Shown piece after piece: positions 47,953 through 56,011 of a stretch of DNA of 64,000 nt (within the stretch, counting starts at the first letter, position 1; every line of letters starts with the position of its first letter). A program made the translations under genes and the position numbers. Location of the stretch: positions 186,001-250,000 of the forward strand of contig NZ_JACYFG010000051.1 of assembly GCF_014803405.1 (NCBI RefSeq). Direction: 5' to 3'. The notes below the pieces were generated by a model, which worked only from the letters and a program-made list of their open reading frames with translations, had not been told where the DNA came from and searched no databases. Origin of the DNA: Pelagicoccus enzymogenes. Lineage in GTDB: Bacteria; Verrucomicrobiota; Verrucomicrobiia; Opitutales; Opitutaceae.

Positions 47953-47968
47953 ATCCCAGTTTTGGGAC
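47953..47968. promoter_or_regulatory. Palindromic activator site (copy 3)
   Basis: ATCCCAGTTTTGGGAC is identical to copy 1 except for the last base. It lies upstream of the NtrC-like regulator and 82 bp before the isomerase-like gene on the other strand. Confidence 0.7.
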
Positions 47969-48049
47969 AAAGGCGCCGCGTTCCGCTTAACTGCGTAAGC
48001 CAAGTGCGGACTTGAACGGGCAGCAGAAATGGGATCGTATTCAGCCCAT

Positions 48050-48871
48050 ATGCCCACGATCAAGTCACTCCCCTTGGCGCTTGCGTCACTCTCGATTTTA
48101 GTTGGCAGCCTGTCGGCTGCGCCGAAGCTTGGATTGCAGTCCTGGACTTGCAGGAACATGAGCTTCGAGGAAACGGTGGAGTTCGCGGCAGCGAACGGCA
48201 TCGAGTACGTACAGTTTTTCAGCCGTCATTTGGATCCCAACGATTCGGAGGAGGCGAACCTCAAGAAGCTGGCATTCCTCAACAAGCATGGCGTGAAGGC
48301 TTACACCATTGGAGTGAGCCGCACGACTTTGGAGAAGGAAGACAACCGCAAGCTTTTCGAGTTGGCCAAGCTTTTCGGCATGGAGCTGATCGTGGTAGAA
48401 CCTGGCGACCAGATGATCTGGGGAAACCTTGAGGAATTGGCGATCGAGTACGACATCAAGGTCGTGGTACACAATCATGGCCGTGGTTCGACCTATGGAA
48501 ACCCTTCCACGGTGAAGCATATTTTAGCGGAGCGGGATCACCGGATAGGAGTGTGCATGGATATCGGCTGGGTTACGGCTGCAGGCTTCGACGCGGCCGC
48601 GACGTATCGGAATTATGGGGACAGGATCTACGACATGCACTTGAAGGACAAGCGTTTGGACTATCCAGAAGGAGAACTGAAGTTGACCGATACATTCATT
48701 GGCTTGGGCAACAGCAACTACGACGAGCTTTTCGAGGAGATCTTGGAGGATGGCTGGTCAGGCGTGATGGCGATCGAAACGGACAGCAAGGAGTTTGCCG
48801 AAGACCCGACTGAATTCGTGAAGGCGGCCAAGCTCTTCTTCGAGTCTCACGTGCACGAGCACGCGCACTAG
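48050..48871 (+). CDS. Exported sugar phosphate isomerase/epimerase-like (TIM-barrel) protein
   Basis: About 273 residues from ATG 48050, which opens a signal peptide (MPTIKSLPLALASLSILVGSLSAAP); ATG 48029 is also in frame. The mature part is an AP-endonuclease-2/xylose-isomerase-like barrel: LGLQSWTCRNMSFEETVEFAAANGIEYVQF, VVVHNHG, GVCMDIGW, YDMHLKDK and VMAIETD supply the usual His/Glu/Asp metal ligands. Substrate is unknown, probably a sugar or cyclitol in the periplasm. A strong terminator follows. Control by the palindrome at 47953 is possible. Confidence 0.85.
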   Translation: MPTIKSLPLALASLSILVGSLSAAPKLGLQSWTCRNMSFEETVEFAAANGIEYVQFFSRHLDPNDSEEANLKKLAFLNKHGVKAYTIGVSRTTLEKEDNRKLFELAKLFGMELIVVEPGDQMIWGNLEELAIEYDIKVVVHNHGRGSTYGNPSTVKHILAERDHRIGVCMDIGWVTAAGFDAAATYRNYGDRIYDMHLKDKRLDYPEGELKLTDTFIGLGNSNYDELFEEILEDGWSGVMAIETDSKEFAEDPTEFVKAAKLFFESHVHEHAH

Positions 48872-48898
48872 GAGCCTTGAGGACAGGAAACATTTGGC

Positions 48899-48931
48899 GG
48901 CGTGCTTCCAGTGGGGAGCACGCCGTTTTTT
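48899..48931 (+). terminator. Intrinsic terminator after the isomerase-like gene
   Basis: CGGCGTGCT and AGCACGCCG pair perfectly around a 10-base loop and are followed by TTTTTT. Confidence 0.85.
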
Positions 48932-48956
48932 GGGGGGCGAGAAGTGGGAGTGATAC

Positions 48957-48984
48957 ATGACGCCCGCGGAGCGTCCGTCCCACC
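48957..48984. repeat. CGCCCGCGGAGCG repeat (copy 1)
   Basis: ATGACGCCCGCGGAGCGTCC leads to GTCCCACC. A close copy lies at 50348-50375, with 24 of 28 bases alike; both are in intergenic gaps flanking the MFS gene. Confidence 0.5.
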
Positions 48985-49117
48985 GAAGCCGCGTTGCTGT
49001 ACTGTTACTGTTTAGAGGGCAGCCTTCCGGAAATCTGCGTTGCGATTCTATTGTGTGAGAGAAGGGATGACATCTGGGGTTGCTATCAAAGCTGAATGGG
49101 AGTTCTAAGCAGTTCGG

Positions 49118-50281
49118 ATGCGCTCTCTTAACGCTCAGTTTTTTCTTTTGTTCGGCTCCTTTGCGGCGGTTCAGCCGTATATCGCTTTGCTGTTCAAGGA
49201 GCGCGGGTTGCACGAGGAGCAGATTGGCTATGCTCTGGGGATTTCCGGCTGGGCGATTATGTTGAGTCCAGCTTTGGTAACCTTGATCGCGGACACTCGC
49301 GTATCGCCGGGGCGGCTTCTAGCAGGCTTGAGCCTTTTGACGGCGGGCACGGTGGTCGCGATGCTGTTGTCGACAAGCTATTGGATGCTGGCGGCTTGTT
49401 ACTTTGCGATGACTCTTTGTGTTACGGCCATGATGCCCTTGCTCGACGGAGTGACCTTCGGCATTCAGAAACTGCAAAGGGAACTGGGTGAGAAGCCATT
49501 GGAATACAGTCAAGTGCGGGTGTGGGGAACTTATGGATACGTAGGGATACTTGCCTTGCTGTTTTTTCCGATCCGCATGACGGGAGATGTTAGCTTGCCG
49601 ATTTGGGCGGGCGTTTTTTGCTTTGGCATCCTTTTTGTGAATACGTGGTTTTTGCCTCAGCGGGGGAAACGGGAATTGGCGAAGCGTTCGAAGGGGCTTC
49701 CCACGGGAGAGGCGTTGAAGGCATTGTTCAGCAAGCGTTCCGCGTCGTTCACGGTCGCAATGTTTTTGCTGCTCTGCGCTTCCGCGGGCTATCATACGAT
49801 GTATCCCGTTTTTTTAGTGGAGGACCTGGGGCTTGCCCGGCATTGGCTGGGCATCGTCATTTTGTCGGGCGCATTGATCGAAGTGTTTTGCATCCTGGCC
49901 CTCACTCGTCTGGAAAAACGTTGGGGCTTGCGAGCGGTCATGTTGGGAGGGGTCGCGTTCACGGTCGTTCGTTTTTCGTTGATGTACGCTTTCCCGGTTT
50001 TGTGGGTGGCGATTGGCGCCCAGGTTTTTCACGGGGCCATGATCTGCTCGATGATGGTGATTCCGCCAAACGTTGTGAACGGGCTCGCGAACGAATCGAA
50101 CCGGAATTCGATTCAAGGCGTTTATACGATGCTGGTGGTGGGCAGTAGTCGTTTTGTGGGTACGGCGATTTCTGGCCATGTGGCCGGCGTCGATCAACGC
50201 CTGATCTATCTCATGTGCGCTGGTTTGGCTGTAGCTGCCTTCGCTTTGCTATGGAAAGGGTTTCGGCCGCAGGCGGCGTGA
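49118..50281 (+). CDS. MFS transporter (LacY/HcaT-like)
   Basis: This is a 387-residue inner-membrane protein with about twelve membrane helices. The opening (FFLLFGSFAAVQPYIALLFKERGLHEEQIGYALGI) and the loop YSQVRVWGTYGYVGI are characteristic of the MFS_1-like/HcaT and nucleoside-proton symporter group. The later ARHWLGIVILSGALIEV and HGAMICSMMVIPP also fit. Substrate unknown; no catabolic gene nearby points to one. Confidence 0.87.
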   Translation: MRSLNAQFFLLFGSFAAVQPYIALLFKERGLHEEQIGYALGISGWAIMLSPALVTLIADTRVSPGRLLAGLSLLTAGTVVAMLLSTSYWMLAACYFAMTLCVTAMMPLLDGVTFGIQKLQRELGEKPLEYSQVRVWGTYGYVGILALLFFPIRMTGDVSLPIWAGVFCFGILFVNTWFLPQRGKRELAKRSKGLPTGEALKALFSKRSASFTVAMFLLLCASAGYHTMYPVFLVEDLGLARHWLGIVILSGALIEVFCILALTRLEKRWGLRAVMLGGVAFTVVRFSLMYAFPVLWVAIGAQVFHGAMICSMMVIPPNVVNGLANESNRNSIQGVYTMLVVGSSRFVGTAISGHVAGVDQRLIYLMCAGLAVAAFALLWKGFRPQAA

Positions 50282-50315
50282 GCCGGGCAAATCCGAAGGG
50301 GGGGAGGCTGTTAAA

Positions 50316-50344
50316 AAGCCGCTGCCTTTTGGGGGCTGCGGCTT
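50316..50344 (-). terminator. Intrinsic terminator for the TPR gene
   Basis: On the minus strand AAGCCGCAGCC and GGCAGCGGCTT pair with one mismatch around CCCAAAA and are followed by TTTAA. It probably stops transcription from both convergent genes. Confidence 0.7.
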
Positions 50345-50347
50345 GCT

Positions 50348-50375
50348 TGTCGCCCGCGGAGCGGCCGACCCACCT
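50348..50375. repeat. CGCCCGCGGAGCG repeat (copy 2)
   Basis: TTGTCGCCCGCGGAGCGGCC leads to GACCCACC. The core can fold (TCGCCCGC/GCGGCCGA) with one mismatch. Confidence 0.5.
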
Positions 50376-50384
50376 TGGATCGAT

Positions 50385-51719
50385 TTAGGAGGCTTGTGCC
50401 TTGAGGGAGTCGAGAGTGCTTCTCAGGGCGTCTGCGACCTCGCTGTCTTTCGCATCGGATTTTTGGATACGGTCGATGGCTTCGGCCACTGTCTTCTCGG
50501 CGGACTGGCGCATGACGGGGTCCGGATTTTCGGCGTCGAGGTTCTCTTTGATGAACTCGGGCAAGAAGTGAGGTTGTTGGGTGCAGTAGAAGGCGCAGCC
50601 GAGGTGGAAGAGGTGTTGGGCGGCTTGGCGAAGGCCTTGGGCGCCTTTTTCTTCCCAGAATGCGACGAGCTTGAGGCCGTCTTCGAGGAGGTCGGAGGCT
50701 TTGTCGTGGATCTCCGCTTGGGCTTCCGGCGGCTGGTTGCCGATGAGCATGCCGAAGGCGTGGCAATAGGAGCGGCGAGCGCTGAGGGAAATTTCCGCGG
50801 CGCCGAGATGGGTCTTCTCGTTTGGTTCGGCGATCTTGAGGGCGAACTCGGAGGACTTGATGGTTTCCTGAACGGTTTCGTTCGTCGGTTGGGCCCTGCT
50901 GAAAAGGTTGGCTCGGTTGGCGTGGGCGGATCCCATCTCGATGACGAGGCGCGGGTCTTTCTTTTCCTTGATGCCGGCGAGCACTTTGATGGTTTCGTCG
51001 AAGGAGGCGATGGCGAGCTTGAGGTTGGAAGCGTCGGCGCTCCACATGAGAGCGCGGCCGAGGCTGGCGCGCACGCTGGCCACGAGGGCCCCGATGGGAG
51101 CTTCTTCGACGGGGAGGTCGCCAATGACCTCGAGGGCTTTTTCGTAGGCGTCTACAGTGCGTTGCTCCGGTTTTTGGGGATTGCTCTGTCGGGCGTAGAC
51201 GTTGCCGAGGTTGAGGTAGGTAGCGGCGAGCTGGTGGCGGTAGCGTGGGGTTTCCTTCCAGGGGAGTTCCTCGAGGATGACTGCGGATTGGCGAAAGCAG
51301 TTGGTTGCCTGTTCGAGCGTTTCCTTTGCGGGGACGCGGGATTGGGTGTGCCCGATGTTTCCCCAGACGGCGGCGATGTCGGCCTTGTGGGAGTCCTTTT
51401 GGTCCTCGATGGACTCGAAGTGCTTGAGGGCGACTTGGTAGCCTGCGATGGCCTTCTCGATACCTTCTTGGGTGTCGGAATTCGAGTAGGCGTTGGCTTT
51501 GCCCATCTCAGCCCATCCGGATAGGTGGCGTTTGGCGTCGGACTCCTCTACCTCGGGGGCGGCGAGGAGCTCGAGGGCGTGGTCGAAACCTTTGACGGCT
51601 TCTGCGTAGGCGTTGCGGTCGCGCTGGGCGATGGCGTCGGCCTTGGCGATGGCCTCCTGCACTGCTGCCAGTGGGTGCTTGGGAGATTCGTTGGTGTTTG
51701 GGTTTTCGGGAGTTTCCAC
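50385..51719 (-). CDS. TPR-like helical repeat protein of unknown function
   Basis: This is a 444-residue soluble protein with GTG start at 51719. It is almost wholly helical with TPR-like spacing: AYAEAVKGFDHALELL, GIEKAIAGYQVALKHFESI, AAVWGNIGHTQSRV, LAATYLNLGNVYARQ, TVDAYEKALEVIGDL, KLAIASFDETIKVLAGI. No signal peptide or catalytic motif. It is likely a protein-protein interaction scaffold. It is a lone gene with a terminator at its end. Confidence 0.8.
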   Translation of the reverse strand: METPENPNTNESPKHPLAAVQEAIAKADAIAQRDRNAYAEAVKGFDHALELLAAPEVEESDAKRHLSGWAEMGKANAYSNSDTQEGIEKAIAGYQVALKHFESIEDQKDSHKADIAAVWGNIGHTQSRVPAKETLEQATNCFRQSAVILEELPWKETPRYRHQLAATYLNLGNVYARQSNPQKPEQRTVDAYEKALEVIGDLPVEEAPIGALVASVRASLGRALMWSADASNLKLAIASFDETIKVLAGIKEKKDPRLVIEMGSAHANRANLFSRAQPTNETVQETIKSSEFALKIAEPNEKTHLGAAEISLSARRSYCHAFGMLIGNQPPEAQAEIHDKASDLLEDGLKLVAFWEEKGAQGLRQAAQHLFHLGCAFYCTQQPHFLPEFIKENLDAENPDPVMRQSAEKTVAEAIDRIQKSDAKDSEVADALRSTLDSLKAQAS

Positions 51720-51844
51720 GGCTTTCTAAAAGGGTTCGGTTTTCGAAAGTCGCAGAGGCTGGGGCGGAAAGATTGAAAAGTGAAGGGTGAAAGTTGGCGC
51801 GGTCGCCCCGGCTGGTTTGCTTTGGGGCAATGGGGACTGGCGCG

Positions 51845-52795
51845 CTAGTCTTTCGGGTGGACCTCGATGGTTACGTGCACGATGCCGAGGTCTTGCGGAA
51901 TGCGGGCTTTGTAGATGTTGGGCGTGGCGGGGCGCTCGGCTACGATGGTGAGCATGGCGCTGTAGATCCCTGGACCGATGGACCACAGGTGGAGGTCGGT
52001 TACTTTTTCGGTTTCGGTTTCGATCGCTTGACTCACGGCGTCGATCGCCTCTTGCGGGGCCTGGTAGTCAAGCAAGGTACGGCTGGAGCTGCGGATGAGC
52101 CCGATTGACCAGTTGGCAACGAGAGCGGAGCCGATGATGCCCATGACGGGGTCCATCCATATCCAGCCGAAGTATTTGGCTGCGAGGAGGGCGAATATGG
52201 CGGTAACGGAGGTCAAGGCGTCGGCCATGACGTGCAAGTAAGCGGAGCGCAGGTTTTGATCGTGCTCGTGGCCTTCGTGATGGTGGTCGTGGTGATGGTG
52301 CCCGTGGTGATGATGGTCGTGCCCATGCCCGTGGTGGTGGTGATGGTCGCCGAGGATGAACATGCTGGCTCCGTTGACGACAAGACCGATGATGGCGACG
52401 CCGATGGCCCAGTTGAATTGGATTTCTACTGGGTTGAGGAGTCGGTCGACGCTCTCCCATGCCATCATGAGGGCGAAGCCTGCGAGCAGCAGGGCGCCGG
52501 TGAAGCCGCCTAAGGAGTTCACTTTGCCGGTGCCGAAGCTGAACTTTGGATTGGCGGCGTTCTTGCGAGCGTAGATGTAGGCGAAGGCAGTGATGGCGAG
52601 GGCGGCGCTGTGGGAGGCCATGTGCAGGCCGTCGGCGAGCAGGGCCATGGAGCCGAAAACGGTGCCGGCGGTGATTTCGACAACCATCATCACCAAGGTG
52701 ATGGCGATGACGACCAGGGTGCGTTTCTCGCCGGACTTTTGCTTGTCTTGTCCGAAGGTGTGGGTGTGGGTGAGTGATGGGACGTGGTTGGCCAT
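51845..52795 (-). CDS. Cation diffusion facilitator (Zn/Co/Cd exporter)
   Basis: About 316 residues from ATG 52795; the frame is open to 53035 but that part is Pro-rich and not family-like. Six membrane helices carry the metal-binding HxxxD-type pairs (ALLADGLHMASHSAAL in helix 2 and HVMADALTSVTAIFALL in helix 5). A long cytosolic loop holds about 20 His residues (HHHHHGHGHDHHHHGHHHHD), and the C-terminal domain ends DLGIVHVTIEVHP. It exports zinc or similar metals, proton-coupled. The His count is high even for this family and could also hold nickel, useful near a urease locus, but the genes are far apart. Confidence 0.92.
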   Translation of the reverse strand: MANHVPSLTHTHTFGQDKQKSGEKRTLVVIAITLVMMVVEITAGTVFGSMALLADGLHMASHSAALAITAFAYIYARKNAANPKFSFGTGKVNSLGGFTGALLLAGFALMMAWESVDRLLNPVEIQFNWAIGVAIIGLVVNGASMFILGDHHHHHGHGHDHHHHGHHHHDHHHEGHEHDQNLRSAYLHVMADALTSVTAIFALLAAKYFGWIWMDPVMGIIGSALVANWSIGLIRSSSRTLLDYQAPQEAIDAVSQAIETETEKVTDLHLWSIGPGIYSAMLTIVAERPATPNIYKARIPQDLGIVHVTIEVHPKD

Positions 52796-53033
52796 GGCTT
52801 GGGTCGAGTCTTTGGTAGACGGTATGGCGCGGGAGTTCGGATTGGCAAGGTTTGCTCTGGCCTTGCTCGGCTTGGCTATCTGGGGCTGGGGAGAGTTCCT
52901 TAGTCGGGGCGATTTATTCGATAAGAGCTTGTTAATCGATTGCTTGAGGGGTGGTGGCGGTTTGATTTCGGGCTTTCGTTTGTCGAATGGTGGAATGTGC
53001 TCGGGCGGTCTTTGTTGGGACCATTCGGGAGGC

Positions 53034-54755
53034 ATGCCCTGTTTTTTTACCCCAGAGATGATTGATAACGGAAAGGATTACGGAGCTCCCGACGGGGGTG
53101 TGTGCGGTACGGCGGATGCTCGCTTGGTGCAGTGTATGAGTTCGCTCTTGGAAGGGCGGGGCGTATTAGGAGACAGTTCCTTGGGGCTAGTTTTTTCTTA
53201 TCCGGACCTGAGGGTCGCCTTCGTGAACGCGATCGGGCAGAAGATTTTGAGCCCGGTTTTCGAGGGCGGTAGCTTGTCGGAGGATTTCGTTTTGTCGGAT
53301 GTGGTTTCCTTACAGTCGCGGCGGATCTTCGACTCGCAGGTTTTTCCGATGCTGCAGGTTTCGGGAGCTTGGAGCGGAACGCTTACCTTGCGGGATTTGT
53401 GGGGCGGGGACATTCCGGCGGAGGTTACTTTTTGGCGGAATTCGCCGGATGACGGGCTGGAGGGGCGATACCTTTTCCTGCAGGGAGAGCCGCTGACGCA
53501 TTCGACTTTCAAGACGATGAGAGGGTGGAAGGAGAGAGAGCTCTTGTTCGCTCTGCTGGGGCACACGAAGGACGCCATTTACTTCAAGGACAAGGAGAGC
53601 CGCTTCCTGCGGGCGAGCGATAGCCTGATCCGGCGCTTCGGGCTGAAGTATCCGCACGAGGTGATTGGCAAGACTGACTTCCATTTTTTTGGGGTGGCCC
53701 ATGCGTCCGCTTCCTACGAGGACGAGCAGAGGATCCTCGAAACGGGTGAGCCGATACTGGACAAGGAGGAGAAGGAAGTCTGGGGGGACCAGTCGGTCAC
53801 TTGGGCTTCTACCACGAAGCTCCCGTTTTACGATGCGGAAGGAAATCTAGTGGGGACCTTTGGCATTTCGCGGGACATCACGCGCAAGAAGTGCGAGGAG
53901 GAGGTACGAAAGGACTTGGAACTTCGATTACAGCTGGCCCAGCGATTAGAGGCTATCGGGTCTTTGGCGGCGGGTGTCGCCCACGAGATTAACACCCCGA
54001 CGCAGTTCGTTGCCGATAACGTGAAGTTTCTGGGCGACGCATTTGCGGACATCGGGAACGTGTTCAGTTGTGTAGATAGTTTGCTGAATCGCGTGAAGGG
54101 TATCCAGGAGGTGGATGCAGAGAGGGTGGCTCTGGAGGAGGCAATGGAATTGGCCGACATGGGATTCCTAAAGGAGGAAATTCCACAAACGATCGAGCAA
54201 AGCTTAGCTGGACTGGGGCAGATCGCGAAAATTGTTGGATCGATGAAGGAATTCTCGTATCCGTCCTCTCCGGAAAAGACTAAGTCGGACTTGAATCGGG
54301 CGATCGAAAACACCTTGAACGTTTCGCGGAATGAGTGGAAAGGAGTGGCGGAGATCGATCTGCAGTTGGATGCGGATTTGCCGGAGGTTTCGTGCATTGT
54401 AGACCAGGTTAATCAAGTGGTGTTGAACTTGCTGGTGAACGCGGCCCACGCTATCGCGGCGACGGATTCGCGGGTGGGCGCTATTGGTCTAAAGACGCGG
54501 GTGGAGGGAACCTGCGTTTGTATTGAAGTGAGCGATACGGGGATCGGGATGGCGGAAGAGGTGAAGTCACGCATCTTTGAGCCGTTTTTCACTACGAAGG
54601 ACGTGGGCAAGGGGACAGGGCAAGGGCTTGCGATGGTACGTAATATCGTAGTGAATACGCATGGGGGAAGGATCGATTGCGAAAGCGAAGTGGGCAAAGG
54701 TTCCACCTTTCGGGTGTTCTTGCCGATCGAGGACGTGGATTCGAGCGCAGTCTGA
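53034..54755 (+). CDS. PAS-domain sensor histidine kinase
   Basis: About 573 residues if started at ATG 53034 (GGGAGG sits immediately before it, rather close); ATG 53058 is also possible. The open frame to 52590 runs antisense to the CDF gene and is not credible. A first PAS-like region is at about residues 30-140 and a clear PAS/PAC at 170-290 (HTKDAIYFKDKESRFLRASDSLIRRFG; GTFGISRDITRKK). The kinase core follows with H box GVAHEINTPTQFVADNVKFL, N box NLLVNAAHAI, G1 DTGIGMA and G2 GKGTGQGLAMV. It has no membrane helix and no HAMP, so it is a cytosolic sensor. It is 24 bases upstream of a response regulator, likely its partner. Confidence 0.88.
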   Translation: MPCFFTPEMIDNGKDYGAPDGGVCGTADARLVQCMSSLLEGRGVLGDSSLGLVFSYPDLRVAFVNAIGQKILSPVFEGGSLSEDFVLSDVVSLQSRRIFDSQVFPMLQVSGAWSGTLTLRDLWGGDIPAEVTFWRNSPDDGLEGRYLFLQGEPLTHSTFKTMRGWKERELLFALLGHTKDAIYFKDKESRFLRASDSLIRRFGLKYPHEVIGKTDFHFFGVAHASASYEDEQRILETGEPILDKEEKEVWGDQSVTWASTTKLPFYDAEGNLVGTFGISRDITRKKCEEEVRKDLELRLQLAQRLEAIGSLAAGVAHEINTPTQFVADNVKFLGDAFADIGNVFSCVDSLLNRVKGIQEVDAERVALEEAMELADMGFLKEEIPQTIEQSLAGLGQIAKIVGSMKEFSYPSSPEKTKSDLNRAIENTLNVSRNEWKGVAEIDLQLDADLPEVSCIVDQVNQVVLNLLVNAAHAIAATDSRVGAIGLKTRVEGTCVCIEVSDTGIGMAEEVKSRIFEPFFTTKDVGKGTGQGLAMVRNIVVNTHGGRIDCESEVGKGSTFRVFLPIEDVDSSAV

Positions 54756-54779
54756 TTTGTTATTTGGAGAGGTAGCTTT

Positions 54780-55937
54780 ATGAAAGTGCTTTTTGTAGAC
54801 GACAACGCGAGTGTCCTGGCGGCCTTTCGCAGGAACTTGCGCAAGCGATTTGATCTGTCGATGGCTGACTCGGCCAAGGCGGCCTTGAAGATTTTGGAGA
54901 AGGAAGGACCCTTTGGGGTGATCGTTTCCGACATGAAGATGCCGGGGATGAACGGTATCGAATTTTTGGAGAAGGCGATCGAGATGTCGCCGGATTCGGC
55001 TCGCATCATGTTGACGGGCAATGCGGACCAGGAGACGGCGACGGAGGCGGTGAACCGTGGGCACGTGTATCGGTTCTTGAACAAGCCTTGCTCGGTTGAG
55101 GATTTGATCGGTGCGATCAACGATGCGGGGCATCACTACGAGTTGATGAAGCTCGAGCACAATGACCTGCAGCGCACGGTGGCGGGCTGCGTGAAGGTGT
55201 TGACGGACGTTTTGGGGATGGTGGCTCCGTTTGCCTTGGGGCGGGGGCAGAGGCTGAAGGCGAGTTTGATTCCGTTTATGGAAGTCTTGAAGATGAAGAG
55301 TCCGTGGCAGTACGAAGTCGCGGCGTTGTTGTCTTCGATTGGATACACTTCTTTGCCCTCAGAGCTAATTTCGAAACTGGAGTCGGGCGAGAGCCTGACG
55401 GGACACGAGTCTAGTGTGGTTCGAGGTGTTCCAGTTATTGGATACGATTTGGTTTCGGGAGTGCCGAAGCTTGGGAAGATCGCCAACATGATCAAGTACC
55501 AGCGGAAGAACTTCGACGGGACAGGCTTTCCGAAAGACGAGGTCGCGGGGCAGTCGATTCCTTTGGGGGCTCGTTTGCTGCGGGTATTCGAGGATCGGAT
55601 GGAGCTGGAGCGGGAAGGCGTTTCAGGTGCCGCGGCACATGAAAAGATGCGTTCGCGGACGGGGCATTACGACCCGCAGGTTCTGGAGCTTTGTTTCAAG
55701 TATTATCCCGACTATCTCTCGACTTCGATCTCCAAGGAGAAGCCAGTTCATTCGCTGGAGCTGGACAGTTTGAAGCCGGGGCATGTGGTGCTTTCGGACA
55801 TCTACACGGTGAACGGCGTGCTCCTGGTGGAAGCGGGGAATTGGCTCACGGCAGCGACGATCCAACGTATTCGCAACTACGCGGTTCTCGAGCAGGTGTC
55901 CGGTCCGTTTTACGTGCAGGTCGAGGAGGAATCCTGA
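54780..55937 (+). CDS. Response regulator with degenerate HD-GYP output domain
   Basis: This is a 385-residue protein with ribosome-binding site GGAGAGG before the ATG. The receiver has pair FVDDNAS, Asp in VSDMKMPGMNG and Lys in LNKPCS. The output part follows HD-GYP order but lacks its metal ligands: where LHDIGK is usual the protein reads LLSSIGYTSLP, and where HH..DGSGYP is expected it reads YQRKNFDGTGFP. A C-terminal domain (LDSLKPGHVVLSDIYTVNGVLLVEAG) is like that of RpfG-type proteins. It probably no longer cleaves cyclic di-GMP and may act by protein contact. Encoded just after a PAS kinase. Confidence 0.87.
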   Translation: MKVLFVDDNASVLAAFRRNLRKRFDLSMADSAKAALKILEKEGPFGVIVSDMKMPGMNGIEFLEKAIEMSPDSARIMLTGNADQETATEAVNRGHVYRFLNKPCSVEDLIGAINDAGHHYELMKLEHNDLQRTVAGCVKVLTDVLGMVAPFALGRGQRLKASLIPFMEVLKMKSPWQYEVAALLSSIGYTSLPSELISKLESGESLTGHESSVVRGVPVIGYDLVSGVPKLGKIANMIKYQRKNFDGTGFPKDEVAGQSIPLGARLLRVFEDRMELEREGVSGAAAHEKMRSRTGHYDPQVLELCFKYYPDYLSTSISKEKPVHSLELDSLKPGHVVLSDIYTVNGVLLVEAGNWLTAATIQRIRNYAVLEQVSGPFYVQVEEES

Positions 55938-56011
55938 GAGGCTAGGGATTACATTTTTGTAATGTTGGCTTTTGCTTGCAACGGCTTGAGTTGAATCGGG
56001 TCGGGTGGGGG

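Noticed and set aside
52590-53033. N-terminal extension of the PAS kinase frame
   Set aside because: It overlaps the CDF exporter on the other strand and has no domain; a start at 53034 or 53058 is more likely.
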